Of a stretch of 64,000 nucleotides of DNA, positions 7,586 to 15,532 are shown piece by piece; positions within the stretch are counted from its first letter, which is position 1, and every line of letters begins with the position of its first letter. The stretch comes from Actinoplanes teichomyceticus ATCC 31121 (lineage in GTDB: Bacteria > Actinomycetota > Actinomycetes > Mycobacteriales > Micromonosporaceae): the NCBI RefSeq assembly GCF_003711105.1, contig NZ_CP023865.1, positions 6,803,001 to 6,867,000 of the forward strand, given 5' to 3'. The notes beneath the pieces were generated by a model, which searched no databases, had not been told where the DNA came from, and was given only the letters and a program-made list of their open reading frames with translations. Position numbers and translations under genes: made by a program.

Positions 7586-9967
7586 ATGGCCCAGTTGCAT
7601 CAACGCTTGTTGCGCCTGCCCGTCATCAGCCTGGGCGCAGTGGTCCTCACGTCCGGCCTGACGGCGGGCACCGCGCACGCCGACCCACCGCCGCAGGAGC
7701 CCGGGGTGACCCTCAGGGTGTTCGACGTCCAGACGCCACTGGACAGGATCTGCACGTTGAAGCCCGCACAGACGCCCAACATCGACAAACTGATGCCGAT
7801 GATCAACTGGTCCGGGGCGGATTTCGGCATCGAGAACTACTTCATGGCGCAGGCTCTGACCAACATCACGATCCCGGCCGACGGCTCGTACACCTTCCGC
7901 CTCAGCAGCGACGACGGGTCCCGTCTCACCATCGACGACGGCCTGGTCGTCAACCACGACGGCCTGCACGGCGTCACGTCCAAGGACGGCACTGCACAGC
8001 TCGACGCCGGCGTACATCCGCTGCGCATCGACTACTTCGAGCGGGACGGCGGACAGCAGCTGACCCTCGAGTGGAAACGGCCAGGCGCCAGCGCGTTCGA
8101 GGTCGTACCCGGCTCCGTGCTCAGCACCGAGGCCGGCGTGGTACGAGTGACCGCGCCAGGCCGCAAGGAGTGCGAGGGGTCCGGCGACACACCCGGCGAC
8201 GGGCTCCCCCTGACCGGGGTCCACCCCAACTACACCCTCACCAACCTGCGCCCCAACGGCTTCGAGCCGAAGGTCACCGGAATGGACTGGTTCCCGGACG
8301 GGCGCCTGGCGGTACTGACCTGGGGCGGCACCGACGATTCGGGAACCTCGGCCGCCGGCGAGGTCTATCTGCTCGACAAGGTGACCGGCAACACCGGCAC
8401 CGGCACCGTCGCGCTGAAGAAGGTCGCCGGCGGGCTCAAGGAGCCGATGGGACTCAAGATCGTTGACGGCACGATCTACGTCTCCGAGAAGGCTCGGCTG
8501 ACCCGCCTCGTGGACTCCACCGGTGACGACGTCGCGGACAAGCTGGAGACGGTCGCGACCTGGCCCTACGGCGGAAACTTCCACGAGTTCGCGTTCGGGC
8601 TGCTCTACGACGCGCCGAACTTCTACCTGAATCTGTCGGTGGCGATCAACTACGGCGGCAACACCACCAATCCCCAGCCTGCCCCGAACCGAGGCACCAC
8701 CATCAGGGTCAACAAGGACACCGGCGCGGTCTCGTACGTCGCCGGCGGCCTGCGCACACCGCACGGCATCGGGTGGGGACCGGAGCACGGCCTCTTCGTC
8801 ACCGACAACCAGGGAGGCTGGCTGCCGTCGTCGAAGCTGCTGCACGTCAAGCAGGATCGTTTCTTCAACCACTACATGACTCCGGCCGGACCCTTCGACT
8901 CCAAGCCGGTGACGCCGCCGGTCCTGTGGATGCCGCAGAACGAGATCGCCAATTCGCCCAGCACGCCGGTTCTGGTCGAGGAAGGCGTGTTCGCCGGCCA
9001 GATGCTGATCGGCGACGTCACCTACGGTGGTATCCAGCGCGCCTACCTCGAGAAGATCAACGGTGAGTACCAGGGCGCCCTGTTCCGGCTCACTCAGGGC
9101 CTGGAGGCCGGCGTCGCCGAGCTCAGCCTGGGACCGGACGGGGCCATTTACGCCGGTGGTCTCGGTGCCGGCGGCAACTGGGGCCAGACCGGCAAGCTGA
9201 AGTACGGGCTGCAGAAACTCAGCCCGAACGGGAAGAACAGCTTCGACATGCTGGCGATGCGGGCGAAGCCGGGCGGATTCGAGATCGAGTACACCCAGCC
9301 CCTGTCGACCGAGACGGCCAACGCGCTGGCGGCCCGGTACACGCTCAGACAATGGCGGTACCAGCCCACCGCCGGCTACGGCGGTCCCAAGATCGACGAG
9401 CAGACGTTGACCGTGACATCGGCGAGCCTGTCGGCCGACCGCAAGAAGGTCACTCTCGCTATCAGCGGCCTCGAGCTTGGTCATGTCGTCCACCTGCGCT
9501 CACCGCGTCCGTTCTCCTCGACCACGGGTGAAACGCTGTGGAGCACCGAAGCCTGGTACACGCTGAACGCCGTGCCGGGTGGTGCCGGCACGATCACCGG
9601 CATCGGCGGGAAATGCCTGGACGTTGACAACTCCGGAACCACGGACGGCACCAAGATCCAGCTGTGGACCTGCAACGGCACCGGCGCCCAGAGATGGGCC
9701 CGGGTGGGAAGCACGTTTCAGGCGCTGGGCAAGTGCCTGGACGTCTCCAACGGCGGCACCACGAACGGGACCACGGTCCAGCTGTGGACCTGCAACGGCA
9801 GCGCGGCGCAGGTCTGGCAGCCCCGGTCCAACGGCTCGATAGTGAATCCGCAGTCCGGCAAGGTGCTCGACGCGGCCGGAGTGAGCTCGGCCGACGGCAC
9901 CCCGATCCACCTCTGGGAATACGTCGGCGGCGACAACCAGCACTGGGTGATCACCGGCACGAACTAG
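7586..9967 (+). CDS. Secreted PA14 / beta-propeller / ricin-type lectin protein
   Basis: A 793-residue exported protein. Residues 1-32 form a signal peptide ending AHA before DPPPQEP. Residues of about 40-200 look like a PA14 carbohydrate-binding domain (PADGSYTFRLSSDDGSRLTIDDGLVVNHDG). Residues of about 205-560 resemble the glucose/sorbosone dehydrogenase-type propeller (GMDWFPDGRLAVLTWGG, GGLRTPHGIGWGPEHG, SLGPDGAIYAGG). The last 125 residues are a ricin-B-type beta-trefoil with GGKCLDVDN, GKCLDVSNGG and QxW repeats. AGGAGA lies five bases before the ATG at 7586; a TTG one codon earlier is less likely. It faces the inositol/sugar operon across a shared control region, which suggests co-regulated carbohydrate capture or oxidation. 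Enzyme activity is not proven. Confidence 0.8.
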   Translation: MAQLHQRLLRLPVISLGAVVLTSGLTAGTAHADPPPQEPGVTLRVFDVQTPLDRICTLKPAQTPNIDKLMPMINWSGADFGIENYFMAQALTNITIPADGSYTFRLSSDDGSRLTIDDGLVVNHDGLHGVTSKDGTAQLDAGVHPLRIDYFERDGGQQLTLEWKRPGASAFEVVPGSVLSTEAGVVRVTAPGRKECEGSGDTPGDGLPLTGVHPNYTLTNLRPNGFEPKVTGMDWFPDGRLAVLTWGGTDDSGTSAAGEVYLLDKVTGNTGTGTVALKKVAGGLKEPMGLKIVDGTIYVSEKARLTRLVDSTGDDVADKLETVATWPYGGNFHEFAFGLLYDAPNFYLNLSVAINYGGNTTNPQPAPNRGTTIRVNKDTGAVSYVAGGLRTPHGIGWGPEHGLFVTDNQGGWLPSSKLLHVKQDRFFNHYMTPAGPFDSKPVTPPVLWMPQNEIANSPSTPVLVEEGVFAGQMLIGDVTYGGIQRAYLEKINGEYQGALFRLTQGLEAGVAELSLGPDGAIYAGGLGAGGNWGQTGKLKYGLQKLSPNGKNSFDMLAMRAKPGGFEIEYTQPLSTETANALAARYTLRQWRYQPTAGYGGPKIDEQTLTVTSASLSADRKKVTLAISGLELGHVVHLRSPRPFSSTTGETLWSTEAWYTLNAVPGGAGTITGIGGKCLDVDNSGTTDGTKIQLWTCNGTGAQRWARVGSTFQALGKCLDVSNGGTTNGTTVQLWTCNGSAAQVWQPRSNGSIVNPQSGKVLDAAGVSSADGTPIHLWEYVGGDNQHWVITGTN

Positions 9968-10282
9968 TGTCGCGATGGCCCATCGCCGGCGGTGGAGATG
10001 AGGAACGTACGCCGTACCGCAACCGGACCCCGGCGAGCACCTGCTCGAACCCGTCCGTCAGCTGATCGAGTCGGTCAACGACCCGCCGAAAGGCCAACGC
10101 GATCGTTGAACTGCACGACGGCCGCGGCATCGAAGGCGTCGGCGCCCACACCGCCGCCGGCCGCCACCGCCGGCTTCACTCGGCCTGAGCGCACCACACG
10201 CCCGATCCATCGGAGCTGGAGCCCATCACCGCAAAGGTGATCTTGCGCTCCCATTCTGCTCCCCGAGTAAGCACCACAACAG
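9968..10282. other. Gene-free stretch between the lectin gene and the tRNA cluster
   Basis: I see no supported coding frame. A short dyad (GCGATGG/CCATCGC, 9972-9986) directly follows the lectin gene stop and may help termination. The remainder is unremarkable GC-rich spacer. Confidence 0.5.
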
Positions 10283-10319
10283 CAGCGGCTCGTTACCGGA
10301 TTCCGGTAACGAGCCGCTG
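10283..10319 (-). terminator. Strong hairpin terminator behind the tRNA cluster
   Basis: A perfect 17-bp inverted repeat with a three-base loop (10283-10299 pairs with 10303-10319). It lies just after the last leftward tRNA gene. There is no U-tract, which is common in high-GC actinomycetes. Confidence 0.75.
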
Positions 10320-10336
10320 ACCTGCACAAACTCTGG

Positions 10337-10408
10337 TGGGCGATACTGGGATCGAACCAGTGACCTCTTCCGTGTCAAGGAAGCGCGCTCCCGCTGCGCC
10401 AATCGCCC
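10337..10408 (-). tRNA. tRNA-Val (GAC)
   Basis: A complete cloverleaf: the 7-bp acceptor stem GGGCGAT pairs with ATCGCCC, the anticodon loop reads CTTGACAC with anticodon GAC, and the T-arm reads GGTTCGATCC. Bases 10334-10336 encode the 3' CCA. It is the last of three leftward tRNA genes. Confidence 0.95.
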
Positions 10409-10436
10409 TGGCTTAAGCTTCCTGAGAAGCTCTGCG

Positions 10437-10507
10437 AGGTGGAGACGGGATTTGAACCCGTGTACACGGCTTTGCAGGCCGTTGCCTCGCCTCTCGGCCA
10501 CTCCACC
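10437..10507 (-). tRNA. tRNA-Cys (GCA)
   Basis: A 71-base cloverleaf with acceptor GGTGGAG/CTCCACC, anticodon GCA in CCTGCAAAG and T-arm GGTTCAAATCC. The CCA end is not encoded, unlike the neighbouring tRNA-Val. Confidence 0.95.
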
Positions 10508-10545
10508 GAGTCGGCCCCGCACGGTTACCTGTGAAGGCCTCTCCG

Positions 10546-10618
10546 AGCGGACGACGGGATTCGAACCCGCGACCCTCACCTTGGCAAGGTGATGCGCTAC
10601 CAGCTGCGCTACGTCCGC
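10546..10618 (-). tRNA. tRNA-Gly (GCC)
   Basis: A 73-base cloverleaf with acceptor GCGGACG/CGTCCGC, anticodon GCC in CTTGCCAAG and T-arm GGTTCGAATCC. It is the first gene of the leftward Gly-Cys-Val cluster, a common actinobacterial order. No CCA is encoded. Confidence 0.95.
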
Positions 10619-10783
10619 GTTGCCGCCGGGCTTCCCTGGCGACGGAGAAAACCATAGCCGGTCACCTGCGACTCCGCCAAACCGGGGTCCCCCGGCGTGT
10701 CGTGAGCAGGGCGGATGCCCCGGTTGTCCACAGGCACCGAACGGGGCGGGCACGGCCGGCCCGAGTCCGGTTGGATGGGCGGC

Positions 10784-11962
10784 ATGGAGATCCGGCAGAT
10801 CACCGCCGAGGAGCGCCCGGCGACGATGTTCCCGCTGCAGGCCTATGCGTTCATGCCGTCGCCGTGGCCGGCCGAGCTCACCGAGAAACACCGGCAGCGC
10901 ATGCGGTATTTCACGACCACGACCTGCCTGATCGCCGAGGAGGGCGGGGAGACACTGGCCGGGGTGGCCGCCCTGCCGATGCGGCAGAACGTGCGCGGCC
11001 TGGTGCACGACATGGCCGGCGTGGCGGCGGTGTCGTCACATCCCTCGGCGCGGCGTCGCGGCCTGGTGCGGGAGCTGCTGACCCGGCTGCTGCGGCAGAC
11101 CCGTGACCAGGGCTGCGCGGTGAGCGCCCTCTATCCGTTCCGCCCCAGTTTCTATGCCCGGTTCGGTTTCGTGGGGATCCCCCGGGTCCGGGTGGCCCGG
11201 TTCGCCCCCGAGGGGCTGTCCGAGCTGGTGCGACGCGATCTGCCCGGCTCGGTGCAGCGTCTGCCGATGCGGGACGCGTTCCCGGCGTATGAGGACCTGC
11301 TGCGCCGTCTGCAGGCCGAGCGACACGGGTTCGCGACCTTCGACGAGGTGCGCTCCGCGGAGTTCCGGGAGGATCCGCTCTGGGTCGCGCTGGCTCGGGC
11401 CGGCGACGAGGTGGTCGGCGCGGTCCGCTACCGCATCGACGAGCACGGCGGTGACCTGCTCGGGTCGAACCTGTTCAGCACCGGGCCGCTGGGCCGCGCG
11501 CTGCTGCTGCAGTTCTTCGCCCGGCACGTCGACCAGGTCGCCCGGATCGAGCTGCACCTGGGTGCCGACGAGCTGCCGGAGCTGTGGGGCACCGACCTGT
11601 CCGTGACCACCACCGGCACAGTGGACTACCCGCGGCGGAACGCGCCGATGGCCCGCGTGCTCGACGTGCCCGCGCTGGCCGGCAGCCGGGTCGGCAGTGG
11701 GTCGATCACCGTGGAGATCGCCGACGACACCCTGATCGGCGGCGTCTGGCGGCTCGGCGCCGACGACGGGCAGCTGACGGTCGCGCCGGGCGGCACCCCG
11801 TCGGCGACGCTCACCGCCGCCGGGTTCAGCGCGCTGGCCTACGGTGTGCTCGACCCGGTCGAGGTCTTCACCCGTGGCCTGGCCGACCTGGACGCCGACG
11901 CCATGACCCGCCTGGGTGCGCTGTTCCCCCGCCGGACGCCCTACATGTTCGCCGACTTCTGA
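10784..11962 (+). CDS. Eis-like GNAT N-acetyltransferase
   Basis: A 392-residue protein with the layout of the Eis family: two GNAT-like domains followed by a C-terminal SCP2-like domain. The acetyl-CoA site is visible as VAAVSSHPSARRRGLVRELLTRLL at about residues 82-105, followed by the FYARFGFVGIPRVRVARF segment typical of these proteins. The C-terminus ends LFPRRTPYMFADF, also family-like. Eis proteins acetylate amines such as aminoglycosides or lysines; the substrate here is unknown. ATG at 10775 is an alternative start. The last 32 bases of the gene are tandemly duplicated just beyond the stop codon. Confidence 0.85.
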   Translation: MEIRQITAEERPATMFPLQAYAFMPSPWPAELTEKHRQRMRYFTTTTCLIAEEGGETLAGVAALPMRQNVRGLVHDMAGVAAVSSHPSARRRGLVRELLTRLLRQTRDQGCAVSALYPFRPSFYARFGFVGIPRVRVARFAPEGLSELVRRDLPGSVQRLPMRDAFPAYEDLLRRLQAERHGFATFDEVRSAEFREDPLWVALARAGDEVVGAVRYRIDEHGGDLLGSNLFSTGPLGRALLLQFFARHVDQVARIELHLGADELPELWGTDLSVTTTGTVDYPRRNAPMARVLDVPALAGSRVGSGSITVEIADDTLIGGVWRLGADDGQLTVAPGGTPSATLTAAGFSALAYGVLDPVEVFTRGLADLDADAMTRLGALFPRRTPYMFADF

Positions 11963-11994
11963 CGCCGGACGCCCTACATGCCCGCCGACTTCTG
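11930..11994 (+). repeat. Tandem duplication of the Eis-like gene's 3' end
   Basis: Bases 11930-11961 (the last codons of the acetyltransferase gene) recur at 11963-11994, a 33-base period with two mismatches over 32 bases. A further degenerate repeat of about 50 bases (around CGAGCCGGA...CCCGCACAGCG) occupies 12080-12180. The two genes either side converge here. Confidence 0.8.
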
Positions 11995-12198
11995 GCCGGA
12001 CCGGAAGCGTGGTCCCACGCGGGCGAGCCGGTAGACCGGCACGACGGATCCGCGATCGCCCACGGACCCCGGCTCCCGCACCGACGAGCCGGAACACCCG
12101 CACAGCGGCTCCACGACCACCCCGACCCCGGACGACCGAGCCGGAGAACCCGCACAGCGCATCCACGCCCCCGGACCCCCGGCTCCCGCGCGGACGGG

Positions 12199-12948
12199 TC
12201 AGGGGGCCACCGGGAGGCCCGGGGAGGTGAAGGCGCGGCCGTCGTCGGTTATGGCGGCCGACTCGTAACCCTCGGCGACGCGCTTGGCGAGCCAGGCCAG
12301 GCCGGGTTCGCCCATGGCGAGGGCGGCGGTGGCGTAGGCGTCGGCCACCGCGAGGTCGGGACCGGTGACGGTGACCGAGCGCAGGCCCGAGGCGGGCCGG
12401 CCGGTGCGGGGGTTCCGGACGTGGGCGCCGCGTTCGTACGTTCCGGAGGTGGCCACGGCGCCCTCCCGGACGGACAGCACCCAGGCCAGCTTGTCGGCCT
12501 CCCACGGGTGGCGGACGCCGACCCGCCAGGGGCGGCCGTCCGGGGCGGTGCCCCGCATCCGGATGTCGCCGCCGGCGTTGATGTGGTGCCGGGTCGAGCC
12601 GGCGGCGGCGAGCCGGGCCGACGCCACCTCGACGGACCAGCCTTTGACATAGCCGGACGGGTCCAGCGCCCCGGCGGCGTACGCGTCGAAGTAGCCGTCG
12701 GTCTCCCGCCACAGGCCGGCGCAGCGCTCCAGGACCAGGCGCAGGTCGGCCGAGCAGTCCTCGACCCGCAGCGCGCCGCTGCGCAGGCGGGACACCTCGC
12801 TGTCGTCCCGGTACGTGCTGAACCGCGCGTCGACCTCGTGCAGCCACGCGCACGTCGATCCGACCAGCTCCCGCAGCCGCGACGGCGGCAGGTCGTCGGC
12901 GATGTCGATGCTGACGACCGTACCCATGACCTGTTCGACGTGGCGCAC
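12199..12948 (-). CDS. ApbE-type FAD:protein FMN transferase
   Basis: A 249-residue protein beginning VRHVEQVMGTVVSIDI, with FSTYRDDSEVSRLR, a substrate loop DPSGYVKGWSVE and INAGGDIRMRG, followed by TSGTYERGAHVRNPRTG and the metal/flavin site DLAVADAYATAALAMG. ApbE moves FMN from FAD onto a threonine of a target protein. It is shorter than the usual 300-350 residues, and no signal peptide is visible. The gene immediately upstream encodes a protein with the matching SGAT acceptor motif, so the target is probably that neighbour. The start is a GTG at 12948, 29 bases after that gene. Confidence 0.9.
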   Translation of the reverse strand: MRHVEQVMGTVVSIDIADDLPPSRLRELVGSTCAWLHEVDARFSTYRDDSEVSRLRSGALRVEDCSADLRLVLERCAGLWRETDGYFDAYAAGALDPSGYVKGWSVEVASARLAAAGSTRHHINAGGDIRMRGTAPDGRPWRVGVRHPWEADKLAWVLSVREGAVATSGTYERGAHVRNPRTGRPASGLRSVTVTGPDLAVADAYATAALAMGEPGLAWLAKRVAEGYESAAITDDGRAFTSPGLPVAP

Positions 12949-12977
12949 GACCTGGACCCTACGCGTCCCCGGCCGGC

Positions 12978-13499
12978 CTACGCGCCCGCGGCGTCCAGGG
13001 CGGCCTGCAGCGACTTGGCGTAGGACTGACTGGTGTAGGTGGCCCCGGAGACCGCGTCGACGTCGGCGCTCTGCGCCTTGAGGGTCTGCTGGCTGAGCTT
13101 GGCGACCGCGTTCGGGTTGATCGTGCCGCTGAAGCCGTTCTTCGGGTAGGTCGCGTTCGCGCTGGTGATCCTGCCGCCGCTGACCTTGATGGCGACCTGG
13201 ACCGTGCCGTACGGATTCTGCACGGCCGTGCCCTGGTAGCTGCCGTTCTTCAGGCCGCCCTCGGCCTCCGCGGTGGGCTCGGCGGCCTCCCTCTTCTTCT
13301 TCCTCGATGCGCTCGGCGACGGGTCGGCGGCCGGCTTCCCGGCCGGGTCGGCGGTCCGCTCGGCCGCGGGCTCGTCGGCCACCTCCTGGGCGGCCGGCGC
13401 GGCGGCCAGCGGCGCCGCGGGCGTCACGCTCAGGCGGACCCCGAGGATCAGGGCCGCACCGGTGAGGGTGCCGACGGCTGCTGCGGTACTACGGCGCAT
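12978..13499 (-). CDS. Exported FMN-binding domain protein with SGAT flavinylation site
   Basis: A 173-residue protein: an N-terminal hydrophobic segment (TLTGAALILGVRLSV), a proline/alanine/lysine-rich linker with a KKKR patch, and a C-terminal FMN-binding domain. The domain starts near GLKNGSYQGTAVQNPYG and contains DAVSGATYTSQSY, in which the threonine of SGAT is the residue that ApbE enzymes flavinylate. It probably carries covalent FMN on the outer face of the membrane. It lies between a ferric-reductase-like membrane protein and ApbE on the same strand. This suggests electrons pass from NAD(P)H through the membrane reductase to this flavoprotein. Confidence 0.88.
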   Translation of the reverse strand: MRRSTAAAVGTLTGAALILGVRLSVTPAAPLAAAPAAQEVADEPAAERTADPAGKPAADPSPSASRKKKREAAEPTAEAEGGLKNGSYQGTAVQNPYGTVQVAIKVSGGRITSANATYPKNGFSGTINPNAVAKLSQQTLKAQSADVDAVSGATYTSQSYAKSLQAALDAAGA

Positions 13500-13531
13500 G
13501 GCGTAACTCCGGAGGTCGAGGGGGGACGGGA

Positions 13532-15376
13532 TCAGAATTCGAAGGGGTCCAGGTGCAGTTGGCTGTCCGGCACGCCGAGCTGCCTGAGCGTGCCGACCGC
13601 GGCCTCCACCAGCCCGGGCGGGCCGCACAGGTAGACGTCGCGGCGGTTCACGTCCGGCACCAGGCCACGCATGCCGTCCGGGGTGAACAGCCGCCGCGGG
13701 CCGGGGTCCTGGCGGGACCCGACGATGTAACGCACCCAGGCGTCCCGCTGCTCGGCCAGCTCCTCCAGCTCGGCGCGGAAGACCAGCTCGTCCGGGCGGC
13801 CGGCCCGGTAGATCACGATGGTGTCCGGCGGCATGTCCTCCAGCAGCGCGCGGATCGGCGCGATGCCGCTGCCACCGGCGATCAGCAGGGCTCGCCGCCG
13901 GGTCCGGCGCTGGGCGGTGAACGTGCCGAACGGGCCCTCCGCCCACACCGGCGTGCCCGGCCGCATCTCGGCCAGCTTGGCGGTGTGCCTGCCGGCGACC
14001 GTGACGGTCAGCCGTAGCCACTCCCGGTTCGGGGCGGCGGAGAGCGAGAACGGGTGTGACTGCCACCAGCCGTTGGCGTTCAGGAACCGCCAGCGCATGA
14101 ACTGGCCGGCCTGCGCGGGCAGCCGGTCCAGCCGCTGCCCGGCGATGTAGATCGAGAACGTGTTGGCGCCCTCGCTGACCACCTCGGCGACGGTGAACCG
14201 GTGCCGCGCGTTCAGCCAGACCGGCTCGACGATGCGGCCCCAGACCAGCGCGGAGATCACCAGGGCGCCGAGGCCGGGCCAGAAGTACGACGCGAACCGC
14301 CCGCTCAGATCCGCGCCGGTGGCCACCTGGTGGCCGTAGCCGAGCAGCAGGACCAGGTAGCCGGTGAGGTGGATCAGGTGCCAGAGCTCGTACGGCAGCC
14401 GGTTGCGCAGGAACCGGATGGAGAGCAGCGACAGGAGCACCAGCAGACCGGTGGCGACCGTCGCGCTGATCATGTCGGGGAAGGTGGTGATCACGTTCCA
14501 CGCCTGGTCGGCCACGCCGGTCTGGGCGAGCAGGGCGTAGCCGTACACGATGGTGACGATGTGCGCGATCACCGCGACCAGCAGGGACGTGCCCAGCCAG
14601 CGGTGCCAGCGGAGCAGGTCGCGGGAGCCGACCCACTCCTCCAGCCAGGACACCCGGCTCATCATCAGCAGCTGGATGAAGAGCAGGTAGCCGCCGATCA
14701 GGCCGGTGACCCGGCCGGTGGCCAGCATCAGACCGGCGGTGTCGTCGAGCGCGCCGGGCCGGGTGTCGAAGAGCCACAGCGACACGCTGGTGGCCAGTCC
14801 GGAGAGGAACAGCAGCACGGTGAAGAGCCGGTTGCCGGAGGTGGCCTCGGCCGGCGGCCGGTCGTCCGGCACCGGGACCCCGGCGCCGGCCTTCCAGCCG
14901 GTCGGCGAGGTGTTCGACTCGACCACGATGTCGCCGCGCCGGTAGGGGTCGGCCGGCTGCGCCGGTGCGCCGGGCTCCGGATCCGGCCAGGCCGGCAGCG
15001 ACGGCGAGTCCCACGACGGCCGCGCGGCGGCACCGGACGAGGCGTCCCACGACGGCCGCGCGGCGGCACCGGACGAGGCGTCCCACGACGGCCGCCCGGC
15101 GGCACCCGACGAGGCGTCCCACGACGGCCGCCCGGCCGCGCCCGACGGCGCGTCCCACGACGGCCGCCCGGCGAAACCGGACGGCACGCCCCGCGACGGC
15201 CGGTCGTCGGAGTAGCGGGACGAGGAGGACCGGGACGGTCGGTCCTCCTCGTGGCCGCCGGCCGGCCGGCGGTCCCGCGCGTCCGAGGGATCGGCACGCA
15301 GGCTGGAGAAGTAGCCGTCATCGTCGTCCGGCAGCTCACGCTGGTCCTGGAAGGCCGGAATGGCCATCGTCCTCAC
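13532..15376 (-). CDS. Ferric reductase-like transmembrane flavo-cytochrome
   Basis: A 614-residue membrane oxidoreductase. Residues 1-170 are polar and contain a five-fold 12-residue repeat (RPSWDASSGAA). Then come about six helices with histidines placed for two haems (LRWHRWLGTSLLVAVIAH; LWHLIHLTGY, GYGHQ). The cytoplasmic half has an FAD-binding domain (SHPFSLSAAPN) and an NAD domain (LLIAGGSGIAPIRALL, VYLCGPPGLVEAA). It should move electrons from NAD(P)H across the membrane. The SGAT protein and ApbE follow on the same strand. GTG at 15376 or ATG at 15367 could be the start; AGGTGAGG favours the latter slightly. Confidence 0.88.
   Translation of the reverse strand: MRTMAIPAFQDQRELPDDDDGYFSSLRADPSDARDRRPAGGHEEDRPSRSSSSRYSDDRPSRGVPSGFAGRPSWDAPSGAAGRPSWDASSGAAGRPSWDASSGAAARPSWDASSGAAARPSWDSPSLPAWPDPEPGAPAQPADPYRRGDIVVESNTSPTGWKAGAGVPVPDDRPPAEATSGNRLFTVLLFLSGLATSVSLWLFDTRPGALDDTAGLMLATGRVTGLIGGYLLFIQLLMMSRVSWLEEWVGSRDLLRWHRWLGTSLLVAVIAHIVTIVYGYALLAQTGVADQAWNVITTFPDMISATVATGLLVLLSLLSIRFLRNRLPYELWHLIHLTGYLVLLLGYGHQVATGADLSGRFASYFWPGLGALVISALVWGRIVEPVWLNARHRFTVAEVVSEGANTFSIYIAGQRLDRLPAQAGQFMRWRFLNANGWWQSHPFSLSAAPNREWLRLTVTVAGRHTAKLAEMRPGTPVWAEGPFGTFTAQRRTRRRALLIAGGSGIAPIRALLEDMPPDTIVIYRAGRPDELVFRAELEELAEQRDAWVRYIVGSRQDPGPRRLFTPDGMRGLVPDVNRRDVYLCGPPGLVEAAVGTLRQLGVPDSQLHLDPFEF
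15009..15188 (-). repeat. Five tandem 36-bp units inside the ferric reductase gene
   Basis: Five in-frame 36-base units (15009, 15045, 15081, 15117 and 15153), the outer ones slightly diverged. They encode a 12-residue RPSWDxSSGAA-type repeat in the cytosolic N-terminal tail. Units differ mainly at wobble and Ala/Gly positions. Confidence 0.85.
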
Positions 15377-15532
15377 CTGCTCACCAGTCGTCTAGCGGCG
15401 CCCGCCACCCCTGCGGCCGACGTGACGGCCCGGTCGCCGCCGGCCCGTCAGTTATGCGTACGCACGTCGCCGCCGGATGGCTCAACCGCGTACCGGAAAA
15501 TTCTCTGATCCGGGAAGGGATAGGTTCTGCGG

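Noticed and set aside
10226..11008. A leftward 260-codon frame
   Set aside because: It runs straight through three tRNA genes and the terminator hairpin.
15377..15532. Cobalamin riboswitch upstream of cobL
   Set aside because: I could not find the B12-box-like core or the expected multi-stem layout in the 156-base spacer.
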